51,284 nucleotides of DNA from Methylobacter sp. (GTDB taxonomy: Bacteria > Pseudomonadota > Gammaproteobacteria > Methylococcales > Methylomonadaceae). The notes beneath the pieces were generated by a model. It was given only the letters and a program-made list of their open reading frames with translations, was not told the origin of the DNA and made no database searches. Numbering within the stretch: the first letter of the stretch is position 1; every line of letters begins with the position of its first letter. Below are positions 8,960 through 20,135 of this stretch, in pieces. The stretch spans positions 1 to 51,284 of the forward strand of contig JAURVK010000026.1 of the NCBI GenBank assembly GCA_030655535.1, given 5' to 3'. The translations under genes and the position numbers were made by a program.

Positions 8960-11485
8960 ATGAACAATTTTGATTTCAATGGCATTTCGATAAAGGATAT
9001 TACCCAAACCAATTTGTTGACTTGTTTGCCCAATGAGACGATGCATGACGCAGCCGTCAAAATGGCGGAGCGAAACTGTAGCGCTATTTTGATCGAGGTA
9101 GGCAATGAAATTATTGGTATCTGGACAGAAAGAGATGTATTGAAATTTGACTTCTCATCGCCTGATGAACGCTCTAGGCCAGTTTCTGACGGTATGAGCA
9201 GTCCGGTTATTTGTGTTAACGAAAATGAGAGTCTGGAAGAAGTTTCGCTTAAATTTAAAAAAGATGGCGTCCGCCATTATGTCGTAACTGATGATCGTGG
9301 CAAACAGCAGGGCATCATTTCTCGAACGGATGTGATTAAGAAGCACAATTTTGAGTTTTTCCTGGTTTTAAAAACGGCGGGTAGTGTATTAAAAACTATT
9401 CCACCGATTATTCAGTCAACGCAGAGCATGGCTCAGGCAAACAAGCTTATGAATTCTTCGCATTCAGATGTGCTACGGGTTGAATTTTCCGATGAATCAG
9501 TCGGCATTTTGACTGAGCGAGATGTGGTCAAAGCGCTGGCTTCTTTGACGCTGAATCCAATTGTTGCGGATTATGCCAGCCGGGATTTGCTTACCGTTAA
9601 CGAGAGCGAAAGCCTTTATCAAGCCAAGAAAGTTATGCTCAAAAACGGTTTTCGGCATCTCGGTGTTAAAGATTATAAAAATAATTTAATCGGCATTATT
9701 AATCTGGCAGACATATTGGCGGGATTTCGCGGTACTTATGTTGAAGAGCTTAAAGAATCTTTGGCGCATAGGGATGAGTTGTTAAGAGGCTCGTTAAAGA
9801 GCCTGGGCTTAGCGAAAAAGATTATCGATAATGCCCAGGAAGGTGTTATCACCACCGATAAATATATAGTCATTCAGACCTGCAACGCCGGCTTTACTCG
9901 AATTACCGGTTATACCGAAGAGGAAGTCGTCGGTAAAACACCCGCAATTATCAGTTCCGGGCGGCATGATAAAAAGTTTTATAATGCTATGTGGCAAAAA
10001 ATCAACAAATACGGTTTCTGGCAAGGCGAAATCTGGAACCGGCGCAAAAATGGCGAGGTTTATCCTGAGTTGCTGACCATTACCGAAATTCGGGATGATG
10101 AAACTAATGAGATCAGTAATTACGCCGCTATTTTTAGTGATATTACTCGGTTGAAAAATGATGAGGAAGCGATTAAACGGCTGGCTTTTTATGACCCTTT
10201 AACTGAATTGCCCAATCGACGGTTATTATGCAATCGCTTGGCTCAGGAGTTGGCGATTACCGGAAGGTCGGGGAAGAACGGCGCGCTTTTATTTATCGAT
10301 CTTGATCATTTCAAAAATATTAATGAAACCCTTGGACATTCGGTTGGGGACAGGGTTCTGGTGGAAGTCGCCTATCGATTAAAGCTCGGTATCAGGGATT
10401 GCGATACGGCCGCCCGTATCAGTAGCGATGAGTTTGCGGTTATTTTGACCGAACTGAGTGAACGAGCAGAACTGGCAGGCAATGAAGCCCGGTATATTGC
10501 GGAAAAGCTGCAACGGACTATTTGCCAGGTTTATCCGGTAATGAACCACAAACTCTATGTTTCTTCCAGTATCGGCATTGCGCTATTTTCGGAGAGTGCC
10601 GGTCTGCCCGACGACTTGCTTAAACAGGCCGGTACAGCCATGTATCGCGCTAAAGACAGTGGCCGCAATATGTTGCAGTTTTTTCAGCACAGTATGCAGG
10701 AAGCTGTCATGGAAAGAATGCTGATTGAAAAAGAGTTGCGCCAAGCGCTGGATGAAAATCAGCTGTCCCTGTATTATCAGCCTCAGGTTGATTATCACGG
10801 CAATCTTACGGGGGCTGAAGCTCTTATTCGCTGGAATCACCCTCAAAAAGGTTTTATTCCGCCCGAAAAGTTTATTCCTATCGCGGAAGAGTGCGGGTTG
10901 ATCCAGGCGGTGGGTACTTGGGCGCTTGAGCAGTCATTTATTTATCTTAGGCAGTGGGATAGGCAACAGGTACATTTGCCTCATTTGGCGATTAATATCA
11001 GTCCAAGGCAATTTTATCATGAAGATTTTATGGGGATAATTGCGAATCTTTCCAGTCAATACCAAATAAGTCCGTCAAGAATCATGCTGGAATTTACCGA
11101 AGGTATGTTGATGAATGATGTTGATGCCGCCATTGATAAAATCAAACAATTGAAAGCGTTGGGTTATACTTTTTCAATAGATGATTTCGGCACCGGATAT
11201 TCATCTTTGAGTTATCTAAAGCATTTGCCGGTAGATCAGTTGAAAATTGACAAATCTTTTGTTGAGGATATTACTAAAAATGAAGACGATGCCATTTTTG
11301 TGGGTACCATTATTGCCATAGCCCGACACATGAATTTGGGGGTTGTTGCGGAAGGTGTCGAATCAAAAATGGAACTGGAATTTTTACAAGAAAACGGCTG
11401 TCTTTGCTATCAAGGTTATTATTTTAGCAAACCTTTGCCGGAGGATCAGTTTTTTGAACATTGGTTGAAAAAGGTAAAATACTAA
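8960..11485 (+). CDS. CBS-CBS-PAS-GGDEF-EAL c-di-GMP protein (GGDEF degenerate as SSDEF; EAL intact)
   Basis: Repeated CBS-type motifs, PAS segment (AQEGVITTDKYIVIQTCNAGFTRITGYTEEEVVGK), RISSDEFAVIL in place of GGDEF, GAEALIRWNHP and DDFGTGYSSLSYL. Confidence 0.92.
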   Translation: MNNFDFNGISIKDITQTNLLTCLPNETMHDAAVKMAERNCSAILIEVGNEIIGIWTERDVLKFDFSSPDERSRPVSDGMSSPVICVNENESLEEVSLKFKKDGVRHYVVTDDRGKQQGIISRTDVIKKHNFEFFLVLKTAGSVLKTIPPIIQSTQSMAQANKLMNSSHSDVLRVEFSDESVGILTERDVVKALASLTLNPIVADYASRDLLTVNESESLYQAKKVMLKNGFRHLGVKDYKNNLIGIINLADILAGFRGTYVEELKESLAHRDELLRGSLKSLGLAKKIIDNAQEGVITTDKYIVIQTCNAGFTRITGYTEEEVVGKTPAIISSGRHDKKFYNAMWQKINKYGFWQGEIWNRRKNGEVYPELLTITEIRDDETNEISNYAAIFSDITRLKNDEEAIKRLAFYDPLTELPNRRLLCNRLAQELAITGRSGKNGALLFIDLDHFKNINETLGHSVGDRVLVEVAYRLKLGIRDCDTAARISSDEFAVILTELSERAELAGNEARYIAEKLQRTICQVYPVMNHKLYVSSSIGIALFSESAGLPDDLLKQAGTAMYRAKDSGRNMLQFFQHSMQEAVMERMLIEKELRQALDENQLSLYYQPQVDYHGNLTGAEALIRWNHPQKGFIPPEKFIPIAEECGLIQAVGTWALEQSFIYLRQWDRQQVHLPHLAINISPRQFYHEDFMGIIANLSSQYQISPSRIMLEFTEGMLMNDVDAAIDKIKQLKALGYTFSIDDFGTGYSSLSYLKHLPVDQLKIDKSFVEDITKNEDDAIFVGTIIAIARHMNLGVVAEGVESKMELEFLQENGCLCYQGYYFSKPLPEDQFFEHWLKKVKY

Positions 11486-11538
11486 TTTAGTGATGTGTCG
11501 AATATCACGATATTTTTTAAATAATATGGAGTGTAAAA

Positions 11539-11892
11539 ATGAAAATTGATTTTTTGGGTTCAATACGTATTGCCGGGTCGCTACGGAAAACGTTAGGCGG
11601 CTTGGTTGTGATGATGATCCTGTTGACTTCAGGCTGTGCTACGGTTGGCCATGAGTTTCCGGCAGGTCAGGTTTCAACCATCAAAATAGGGGAAACCACC
11701 CAGAATGACATCTATACCACGTTCGGAAATCCCTGGAGAACCGGTCTTGATAACGGCATGAAAACATGGACTTACGGTAACTACTATTACAGTTTGTTTA
11801 GTGACGGCAGTACCGAAGACCTGGTTATTAAATTCGACAACCGTGGTGTTGTTGCGTCTTTTGTATTCAATACTACCAAGCGTTCGAAATAA
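11539..11892 (+). CDS. SmpA/OmlA (BamE-like) lipoprotein
   Basis: Lipobox LLTSGCA. GETTQNDIYTTFGNPWRTGLDNG and DLVIKFDNRGVVASF resemble this family. Confidence 0.75.
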   Translation: MKIDFLGSIRIAGSLRKTLGGLVVMMILLTSGCATVGHEFPAGQVSTIKIGETTQNDIYTTFGNPWRTGLDNGMKTWTYGNYYYSLFSDGSTEDLVIKFDNRGVVASFVFNTTKRSK

Positions 11893-11931
11893 GCTGATAC
11901 TCTTTTTAAAATCTGACCAGCTGGCATAAAA

Positions 11932-11954
11932 AAACCCGCTTTCAAAGCGGGTTT
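11932..11954. terminator. Bidirectional rho-independent terminator
   Basis: aaacccgctttcaaagcgggttt hairpin with A/T tails between convergent genes. Confidence 0.9.
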
Positions 11955-11984
11955 AATGTTTACAGCATTAAGAAAAACTCTTTA

Positions 11985-13028
11985 TCAGTATTCGATCCAG
12001 ATCAATTCGACACGACGGTTTTCAGACTTACCCGCTTCCGTGCTGTTATCGGCAATAGGTTGAGTTTCGCCGTAACCTTTAGCAATCAGTCTGTTGGTAA
12101 CGCCTTTCATTTTGAGGTAATCGACAACTGACTGTGCACGTTTTTGCGACAACCTCATATTATAGTCATCGGCTCCTTCGCTGCTGGCGTGCCCTTGGAC
12201 CTCGATATCATTTTTCAGAGGATGGGAAACAAGGTTTTCCGCGACGACATCAAGAATATGCTCGGCATTCAAGGTTAACTTCGCAGAATTATATTCGAAG
12301 TGCTGACCTTTCAATACAAGCTTGACCGGGCATCCGGTATGATCAACCGTGGTGCTTTTGATGGTATCGGGGCAGAGATCCAGGCAGTTGTTAACACCGT
12401 CAGAATCCGAATCAAGAGTGGAACAATCCGCAACTGCGGCAACTGCGACAGGAGCCTCATACTTTTCCGCAGGTTTTGGCTTGTCACCGAATGGAATGAC
12501 AAAGCCGACGTTAACCGTCATATCATGAAATTCGTCGGTACCGGGCTGTACATGAGCATTGAGATTATTATTGTAACGATAACGCACATCGCTGCGAAGC
12601 AAGAAATTGTCATGAAGTTCGTAGGTAAAACCGGCGCCTGCTTCGCCAATGATGCCGGCACCGCAATTAGCGGAAGCGCAACTGTTCATGCCGCCTAATC
12701 CGATTACAGTGTAAGGTGAGAATTTGTCGCGGGAGAAGTAATACTGTAAATCAGCGGTGCCGCCGGTCAGACTCCAGGGGCCGTTTGCGCCGCCAAATTC
12801 TTCATAAAAGCCTTTCACCTCGACGTTGAAATGTTTGTCGAGGATCTTGCCGATACCCATGCCGCCACCCCAACCGTCGCTGGAATTCCGGTCGCCACCG
12901 GTTCTGACGAATGAAGCGAAAGGCGCTATATACCAACGATCATCCTGGATTTGATCGGCGGCTTGTGCCAACGGCAGGAAGCCCGCGCTGGTTAATGAGG
13001 CAATGGCGAGTAAGTTTTTTTTCAACAT
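11985..13028 (-). CDS. OmpA family outer membrane protein (beta-barrel plus peptidoglycan-binding domain)
   Basis: Thrombospondin type 3-like DSDSDGVNNCLDLCPDT and OmpA C-terminal domain (IEVQGHASSEGADDYNMRLSQKRAQSVVDYL). Start at MLKKNLLAIASL (13028) preferred over ORF-track 13067. Confidence 0.9.
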   Translation of the reverse strand: MLKKNLLAIASLTSAGFLPLAQAADQIQDDRWYIAPFASFVRTGGDRNSSDGWGGGMGIGKILDKHFNVEVKGFYEEFGGANGPWSLTGGTADLQYYFSRDKFSPYTVIGLGGMNSCASANCGAGIIGEAGAGFTYELHDNFLLRSDVRYRYNNNLNAHVQPGTDEFHDMTVNVGFVIPFGDKPKPAEKYEAPVAVAAVADCSTLDSDSDGVNNCLDLCPDTIKSTTVDHTGCPVKLVLKGQHFEYNSAKLTLNAEHILDVVAENLVSHPLKNDIEVQGHASSEGADDYNMRLSQKRAQSVVDYLKMKGVTNRLIAKGYGETQPIADNSTEAGKSENRRVELIWIEY

Positions 13029-13403
13029 AATATTTTCCTTCAGAGTAATAAAAAAAATGGATTCCATAAAAACACATTAATGTGTTGCCAAATCCAGGGA
13101 GCATTCTTGACTAGCTAATTTTTGAAACTGCGCTAACTTAGCGGCCGTCGGTAATCAACAGACACTAACCAGACCCATGATCAAGTATGGATTGAACTAG
13201 CGTTTCCTAATAGAAACAAGCTGCGTCTGTTAAGGTCATCCCAGAAACATTATCCCCTGTCCCTTTAGTCTATCAGGCACACATCGCCAGCTATTCATTA
13301 AGTACTTTCTATGAGTCATTGCTTAGAAAGCATACCTTATTAATAAATCAATGTTGTTAAAAAATCTTAAATGTAGCTTAACTGCAACATTAACATCCAG
13401 TCC

Positions 13404-13417
13404 GTGCGGTACCGCAC
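13404..13417. promoter_or_regulatory. Perfect 14-bp palindrome gtgcggtaccgcac, possible operator
   Basis: Exact self-complementarity in a gene-free 1-kb region upstream of the OmpA gene. Confidence 0.3.
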
Positions 13418-13618
13418 ATAATTGCCTTACAAAGGAAAATATTTTCTAAATTTTAAGTTCAACGCACACCTTGATTGTAGCGCGTTCCAATCATAAAGCC
13501 AGTTACCTGGGATGTGGCAGATCTACGGTGTTCAATATTGCATGCCGCTTTGTTTAAGTAACCGTATCACGAGTTACGCGGTTGGTTCGTTGGAATACTG
13601 GAATTTTCAAGTCTCTGC

Positions 13619-13888
13619 GTAACTACTCAGCAGTTAGAAAAATGGAACGCAGATGACGCTGATAAATTATGATAAACGCGGATAACTCGAAAAAAATCTT
13701 ATTTGATCTTAATGATCAGCGTCGCCTACAGGGACAGATATTTGCTCCTGCATGACTCTACTACACGCCATCCATGGCGTTATGCAATATCTGCATTCGC
13801 CACATCCATGTGGATTATGTAGGTGCTTAGCGTGAGCAGGAGCGGAAGCTGCATCTGCGTTCTATTATATTGATGGCTGAGTAGTTAC
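13619..13888. mobile_element. 270-bp MITE-like element with TIR gtaactactcagc/gctgagtagttac and 8-bp TSD gtctctgc
   Basis: 13-bp perfect TIRs. Direct repeats gtctctgc at 13611-13618 and 13889-13896. No ORF. Confidence 0.85.
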
Positions 13889-14104
13889 GTCTCTGCTACT
13901 TTTACCGCTCCAAACACGCTTCTTTGTTGAGTCCGTGTGTATAGAGACCAGTCTGCATTTTCCCACTTAGAAGCTTCAGTCAATTTGGAATAGCGGTTTT
14001 AAAATCAGGTTTTTTTGAGTTGAAGAAATTGTTTCCCCCCACAGCTTATAGGATCCACTCTGTCTATATGTATTCTACCGTACCGACTGAGGCTAGCTTT
14101 GCAA

Positions 14105-15346
14105 TTAGAGTTTTTTCAAGGGTTTAACATAACCCAGCCTTGCTTCCATAGCCTTCGGAAGATTGCGGGCTATTGCCTCAACCAGACCCTGAATATCTTC
14201 GACAGAGAGATGTGTTGTTAAAGTAAAGCGAATGCCCGATTTCCGTCGGGATACTGCCGGATAAACAGCGTGGCTAGTGTAAAAACCATCATTAAGCAGG
14301 TATTTGGCCATTTCACCGGCAACCTCGGGATGTCCTAACTTGACGTAAAAAATCGGCGACTGCGAACTATTTGCTACCGGTATGTCGTAGGCTCTAAGCA
14401 GGTGATTGCAAAAGGCAATGCGATCTTGCAGCTCCCGTTGCAGGCGATTAATCTCGGGTGACAGATGGATGCGGGCCGAGACAATAGCCGCGCCCAGCAT
14501 GGGGGGCTGGATAGGGCCCGAAAAAATCATCGGCCCGCCGCAGTTTTTAACCTGTCGATGCATCTGTGCATTCGGAAAAATAAGCGCCCCGCCTCCGGCC
14601 GCATAAGCTTTGCACAGGGATGTCGCCACCACCATCCGTTCCTGAATGGGCAGGCAATCGAGAACATAACCCCGGCCATGTTTGCCGATCCAACTCATGC
14701 CGTGGGCGTCGTCAAAATACAGATGCAGTTGTTCGTAGCGGTTTAATAGTTTGCCTAATTCCTTGACCAGAGCCGGATCGCCAAACATGCTGTAAACGCC
14801 ATCGGTCAGATACCAGACATGGCGATACTGTTTGCTCAGGGCGTTGATTCGTTCCTCAAGCAATTCCAGGTTACCGTGAACCAGCATTTCGACCGGAACG
14901 CCTTCGGCCTGCACCAGCTTGGCAGCTGTTTGGAGGCTGTTGTGAGCCATCTGGTCGATGAGTATCGCATCGCCTTTTTTAATGAGCACCGGCAAGGCAG
15001 CGATATGGCCTAATGTCGTGGTTGGGGTCGCCAGTACATGACCCTCGAATAATTCGTCAAGCAGGTTTTCCAGTTCGGTATAAGGCGTTGCCGACATATA
15101 GGCTCTCGATATGGCGAACTGGGTGCCGTAGCGAGTCACGGCGTCAATGGTTCCTTGCTTGAGTCGGGGATCCAGTTCTAATCCCAGGTAACTGCACAGG
15201 GCAAAATTCAGCACATGCCTGTCGTTTAAACAGATAGTGCGTCCGTTGAAAGCCTTGTCTTCAGTTGTACGCTGCACCAATCCATGGCTCAAGCCCATAT
15301 CGACTATGCTGTCAATAGTGCTTGTCCAGTCTGATTGAGGTTTCAT
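14105..15346 (-). CDS. Alpha-oxoamine synthase family PLP-dependent enzyme (KBL/BioF-like)
   Basis: LNFALCSYLGLELDPRLKQGTIDAVTRYGT, YFDDAHGMSWIGKHGRG, SLCKAYAAGGGALIF (candidate PLP lysine). Start moved from ORF-track 15427 to MKPQSDW at 15346, which has a good RBS (aggag). Confidence 0.85.
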   Translation of the reverse strand: MKPQSDWTSTIDSIVDMGLSHGLVQRTTEDKAFNGRTICLNDRHVLNFALCSYLGLELDPRLKQGTIDAVTRYGTQFAISRAYMSATPYTELENLLDELFEGHVLATPTTTLGHIAALPVLIKKGDAILIDQMAHNSLQTAAKLVQAEGVPVEMLVHGNLELLEERINALSKQYRHVWYLTDGVYSMFGDPALVKELGKLLNRYEQLHLYFDDAHGMSWIGKHGRGYVLDCLPIQERMVVATSLCKAYAAGGGALIFPNAQMHRQVKNCGGPMIFSGPIQPPMLGAAIVSARIHLSPEINRLQRELQDRIAFCNHLLRAYDIPVANSSQSPIFYVKLGHPEVAGEMAKYLLNDGFYTSHAVYPAVSRRKSGIRFTLTTHLSVEDIQGLVEAIARNLPKAMEARLGYVKPLKKL

Positions 15347-15639
15347 AAATACTCCTGATTGAATGGTCATTTTCCCATTAGGTAAAAGTAGAAATGAGGC
15401 ATGAAAAACTGAATGATGTCGGAACAATATAGCTTTTTATAGCTTAACCATAACTTAATGGTTAAAGACGGGAGGTTTTTGAAGGCAAGGGAGCGGTTGT
15501 TGGGTTATAAAATTATTTACCCTCAAATTTAACTGTCAACCCATTTGGAAAATCAAAATCGGCATTTCCTGTTTGTCATATTTACGTCATAAATCTGTCA
15601 TATTATGAGTGCATTTTAATATTTTGATCAGTACATTAC

Positions 15640-17436
15640 ATGTCAAATCTGCACAATGAACTAACCACAATACTCGATGGCAGGCAATTAACACCTTATT
15701 TTCAGCCTATTGTTTCTTTATCTAAAAGAAAAATAATGGGCTACGAAGCCTTAATTCGCGGCCCTTTCGGTAGTCCATTACACAGTCCGTTTAATTTGTT
15801 TGGTATGGCTGAACGTTTTGGTTTAAGCACAAAACTCGAATACATTTGCCGAGAACTAACGATAAAACGTTACGCCGACTTGAATATTAAAGAGAAGTTA
15901 TTTATTAACGTAAGTCCTTCTGTACTATTACAACCCGACTTTAAAAAAGGTGAAACGCTCAAGCTTCTGGATCAATTCGGTGTTGATCCTCGCTCAGTCA
16001 TTATTGAATTAACTGAACATCAACCGACTGATGATTATCCATTAATGCTTGAAGCGGTCACTCACTACAGAAAAATGGGCTTTGAAATAGCCATTGACGA
16101 TCTGGGTGCAGGTTACTCGGGATTAAGGCTCTGGTCGGAGTTGCAGCCTGAATATGTCAAAATAGATATGCACTTTATTCAAGGCATTCATAACGACCCC
16201 GTCAAACTTAACTTTGTTCGATCCATTCAAAATATTGCCAGTTCGCTTAATTGCAATATTATCGCTGAAGGCATCGAAACCGAAGATGAATTTAAAGCCG
16301 TAGAACAACTGGGGATTACTCATGCTCAGGGCTATTATTTTGCTCGGCCAACGGCGATTCCTTTAGAAAAAGTCGACAAATCATTATTCATTGTCAGCAG
16401 CCAACCCACTCAATTTAACGTTACCAAAGCCGCTCATATCGCTAAATTTATCGTGCCCGTTTCATCAGAAACTCCGATCAGTGAAATCATGAGCCTGTTT
16501 CATAGCAACCGTGATTTAACCATTTTGCCTTTGGTTGACGACAACGAGGCTTACGGTATTATTTTTCGCGGCCACTTCCTATCTAAGTTGTTTTCCAGTC
16601 GTTATGGCATGGAATTGTATGGAAAAAAACCGATAAAATTGTTCATAGAAAAAATGCCGTTAAGTTTCGATCAAAACACCCCCATTGAATTAGTCAGTAA
16701 ACAACTGACCTCAGCGATGTGTAATGATCAGGCTTTTATTATTACTAATGACGGGGAATATATGGGCGTAGGAACGATACTGAATGTACTTGAAGAAATC
16801 ACCAGCCAGCAAATCCATAATGCCAAACACGCCAACCCTCTTACGCTATTGCCGGGTAGCGTCCCCATCAATGAACAGGTCAACCAATTACTGGCTGCCA
16901 AAATACCTTTCAGTTTCGGCTACTTCGATCTCGATCACTTCAAACCTTTTAATGATGTATACAGCTACAGTGCCGGCGACGATATTATTAAAGCCGTTGC
17001 CGATACATTGACGCATTATATTCCCGCAGAAAGCGGTCTGGTCGGTCACATAGGCGGAGATGATTTTATCGTCATTTTCTTGGGTAATGACTGGTTAAAG
17101 CGCTGTGAAAATATTCTGAATGCCTTTGAAAAATCCGTCCCGAATTATTACAAAGATGAAGATATGAAAGCAGGCGGTATTCATACTGAAAACAGAGTAG
17201 GAGAGAAATGTTTTTTTCCTGTAATTAGCTTGTCGGTAGGCTTGGTAGACTCGGATTCAACCAGCCAGTGTGAATCCCATGTTGATATAGCCGATTTAGC
17301 CTCCGAAGCTAAAAAGCAGGCTAAAAAGATTGAAGGCAACAGTTTCTTTATTCATCATCAAATAGCAACAAAAAACCGGGAAAACCTTCAATCCTGTGCG
17401 CATACATCAGTTGCAAAACGGCATACGGTTAATTAA
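15640..17436 (+). CDS. EAL-CBS-GGDEF c-di-GMP protein (GGDEF variant GGDDF)
   Basis: GYEALIRGP, DDLGAGYSGLRLW, CBS-like centre, HIGGDDFIVIF. Confidence 0.9.
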   Translation: MSNLHNELTTILDGRQLTPYFQPIVSLSKRKIMGYEALIRGPFGSPLHSPFNLFGMAERFGLSTKLEYICRELTIKRYADLNIKEKLFINVSPSVLLQPDFKKGETLKLLDQFGVDPRSVIIELTEHQPTDDYPLMLEAVTHYRKMGFEIAIDDLGAGYSGLRLWSELQPEYVKIDMHFIQGIHNDPVKLNFVRSIQNIASSLNCNIIAEGIETEDEFKAVEQLGITHAQGYYFARPTAIPLEKVDKSLFIVSSQPTQFNVTKAAHIAKFIVPVSSETPISEIMSLFHSNRDLTILPLVDDNEAYGIIFRGHFLSKLFSSRYGMELYGKKPIKLFIEKMPLSFDQNTPIELVSKQLTSAMCNDQAFIITNDGEYMGVGTILNVLEEITSQQIHNAKHANPLTLLPGSVPINEQVNQLLAAKIPFSFGYFDLDHFKPFNDVYSYSAGDDIIKAVADTLTHYIPAESGLVGHIGGDDFIVIFLGNDWLKRCENILNAFEKSVPNYYKDEDMKAGGIHTENRVGEKCFFPVISLSVGLVDSDSTSQCESHVDIADLASEAKKQAKKIEGNSFFIHHQIATKNRENLQSCAHTSVAKRHTVN

Positions 17437-17520
17437 CGCTTAAAACAGATACTCCAATTTTTCTCATTCCCATACATAAAGTGTGAGAACTAGAGAAAAA
17501 CACTTCAAAAGGATATTAAA

Positions 17521-19914
17521 ATGTTTGGTTACATAAGTTTCAAAGTTCGCATATTGCTCGGTTTTCTTGCGATTATCAGTTTGATGATAGTCATTGTTGC
17601 CATGGTTTTGTTTAATTTTTCTCAGACTCAGCGTGACGTGGCGAAAGTGGATGAGGTTTTTCTGCCCAATGCGCTGCTGGCAGAGCGAATGGCGGTTTAT
17701 ACCGTACAAGTACAACAACTTCTTACTCAAGCTTCAATCAGTCGGGATCCTGACAGTTTTCAGGATGCACAGAGGGCTGCCGAAGACTTTAGACAGGGCG
17801 TTGCACAGTTTCGTGAGCGCCTGGCCGGGGAAAACTCGGCAAAAATCACAACAGAATTAGCGTCTATTAAGAACGGCCGTGTTGCAACGCTGGATAATGT
17901 CACTTCGCCGGTAGTAAAAATGACAGAATTGGCGGCACTTGAAACCGGCTTTGACTGGTATTACAGCGAAGGCCGGCGCATGGCCACGGTTTATGCCGAC
18001 GAGGGAGTCGAGGCCGGCAATCTGGTCATGAAGGATTTCAATAAATTGGCGAAAAACTTACGGACACAACTGAATCGGATTAAAAACCAGGGGGTGAACG
18101 ATGCAAAAAACAACGCCCACGCCATCACCGAATCGACCAGGCAAGCATCTATGATCATGCTGGCCATATCTTCGATCGGTATCAGTCTGGGACTAGGTAT
18201 TGCCATCTACTTGACACGTTATCTAGGCAAGCGATTGGGTATTGATCCTTACTTTGCGAAAGGAATTGCCATGGAAATTGCCGAAGGCAATTTAACTCGA
18301 GATATTCAGGTTGATCAGAAAGACAACAGCAGTTTGCTCTATGCGATGAAGCACATGCAACAACAATTGCTGGCGCGCATAACGGCAGAGCGCAAAGCGG
18401 CTGACGAAACCCTGCGCGTCAAGATTGCGCTGGACAACGTCAGCACCGGCGTCATGATTGCCGATAACGACCGCAACATTATTTACGCCAATCAGGAAGT
18501 GATCGATATACTCGACAAGGCCGAAATGGAAATCAGTCAGCGTAGCGGTGCATCAAAACTCTCGATTGAACATCTGGTCGGCGCCAAGATGGATGATTTT
18601 CATGCAAACCCCACAACTCAGGCAAACATATTGACCGCCTTAACCGGTACCTATGAAGCCAGCATGATGGTAGGAGGACGTTCGATGGTAGTGATCGCCA
18701 ATCCGGTCATCAACGAGCAAGGCAAGCGACTGGGCACGGTAGCCGAATGGCACGACCGCACCGAAGAGGTAAGGGCGGAGAATGAAGTCGCCCTCATTGT
18801 GGAAGCCGCTGCCAGAGGCGACTTCAGTATGCGTTTCGATCTGGAAGGTAAAGAAGGTTTTTTACGTCACCTGGGCGTAGACATCAACCAGCTTATGCAA
18901 ACCAGCGAAACCAGCCTCAATGAAGTCGTGCGCGTTCTTAATGCCCTGTCCCGTGGCGACTTGACCGAAACCATCGCCAACGACTATTCCGGTATCTTTG
19001 GGCAACTTAAAGATGATTCCAATACCACGGTAGAAAAACTTAAAGCTATTATCAGTCAAATCAAGGATGCTGCTGCCGGTATTGACACAGGAACTCAAGA
19101 AATTGCTTCGGGCAATAATAATCTGTCGCACCGTACCGAACAGCAAGCCGCCAGCCTGGAACAAACCGCCGCCAGTATGGAAGAGCTGACCTCCGCCGTG
19201 CGGCATAATGCCAAAAACGCCCAACAAGCCAACCGGCTCGCCGTTGATGCCACGATCATAGCGGGCAAAGGCGTTGAAGTGGTCGGTCAAGTCGTCATGA
19301 CCATGAATGACATCAACGAATCTTCAAGAAAAATCGGCGACATTATCTCGGTGATCGACGACATCGCTTTCCAGACCAATATCCTTGCTCTCAACGCTGC
19401 GGTAGAAGCCGCCCGTGCCGGCGAACAAGGCCGAGGTTTTGCCGTTGTCGCCGTGGAAGTACGCAACCTTGCGCAACGCGCCGCGACGGCTGCCGGAGAA
19501 ATTAAAGACCTGATTAGCGATTCGGTCGATAAAGTCTCGGACGGCAGTAAGCTGGTTACCCAGGCAGGGCGGACTATGGAAGAAATTGTCGCCTCCATCC
19601 GTGGCGTTACCGATATGATGGCCGAAATTTCCGCCGCTTCAGCCGAACAAGGTTCCGGCATCGAACAGGTTAATCAAGCTATCGCTCAAATGGACGATGT
19701 AACCCAACAAAATGCCGCCTTGGTGGAACAAGCCGCAGCGGCAGCGGAATCGTTGGAAGAGCAGGCGCAAAACCTGGTAATCACAGTGAGCGGTTTTAAG
19801 GTGGATGGCAACACAGACAGTTTTTGCCGCCCTATCCCTCATTCGACAATGCCCGCAAGCAGACATAAAACGCCATTGGCGACAGCCGGTTTCGGCGACT
19901 GGGAGGCGATTTAG
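17521..19914 (+). CDS. Methyl-accepting chemotaxis protein with HAMP, PAS-type region and MCP signalling domain
   Basis: N-terminal TM, second TM near 200 aa, [52 protein letters not shown]. Confidence 0.95.
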   Translation: MFGYISFKVRILLGFLAIISLMIVIVAMVLFNFSQTQRDVAKVDEVFLPNALLAERMAVYTVQVQQLLTQASISRDPDSFQDAQRAAEDFRQGVAQFRERLAGENSAKITTELASIKNGRVATLDNVTSPVVKMTELAALETGFDWYYSEGRRMATVYADEGVEAGNLVMKDFNKLAKNLRTQLNRIKNQGVNDAKNNAHAITESTRQASMIMLAISSIGISLGLGIAIYLTRYLGKRLGIDPYFAKGIAMEIAEGNLTRDIQVDQKDNSSLLYAMKHMQQQLLARITAERKAADETLRVKIALDNVSTGVMIADNDRNIIYANQEVIDILDKAEMEISQRSGASKLSIEHLVGAKMDDFHANPTTQANILTALTGTYEASMMVGGRSMVVIANPVINEQGKRLGTVAEWHDRTEEVRAENEVALIVEAAARGDFSMRFDLEGKEGFLRHLGVDINQLMQTSETSLNEVVRVLNALSRGDLTETIANDYSGIFGQLKDDSNTTVEKLKAIISQIKDAAAGIDTGTQEIASGNNNLSHRTEQQAASLEQTAASMEELTSAVRHNAKNAQQANRLAVDATIIAGKGVEVVGQVVMTMNDINESSRKIGDIISVIDDIAFQTNILALNAAVEAARAGEQGRGFAVVAVEVRNLAQRAATAAGEIKDLISDSVDKVSDGSKLVTQAGRTMEEIVASIRGVTDMMAEISAASAEQGSGIEQVNQAIAQMDDVTQQNAALVEQAAAAAESLEEQAQNLVITVSGFKVDGNTDSFCRPIPHSTMPASRHKTPLATAGFGDWEAI

Positions 19915-20135
19915 GACATACAGGTCGGTTTGCGCTCGTTCCCAATCTCCAGATTGGGGATGCAGTCTTGGAAGATCCAGCTTCCTGCCCAGAGAAAGAA
20001 AATCCAGTCACAGGGATGTGAAAGGTTGCAGACATCATCGAAGTTCTGGAAAGTTTCCATCCATGATGCCGGTATGACTACTTTGGGACAGCTGCATGTA
20101 TAACAATGAACGCCTAAAACACCAGCTCATTGTCG

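Noticed and set aside
17464-17730. Minus-strand 88-aa ORF over the MCP start
   Set aside because: Overlaps the strongly supported MCP gene and promoter; no domain features.
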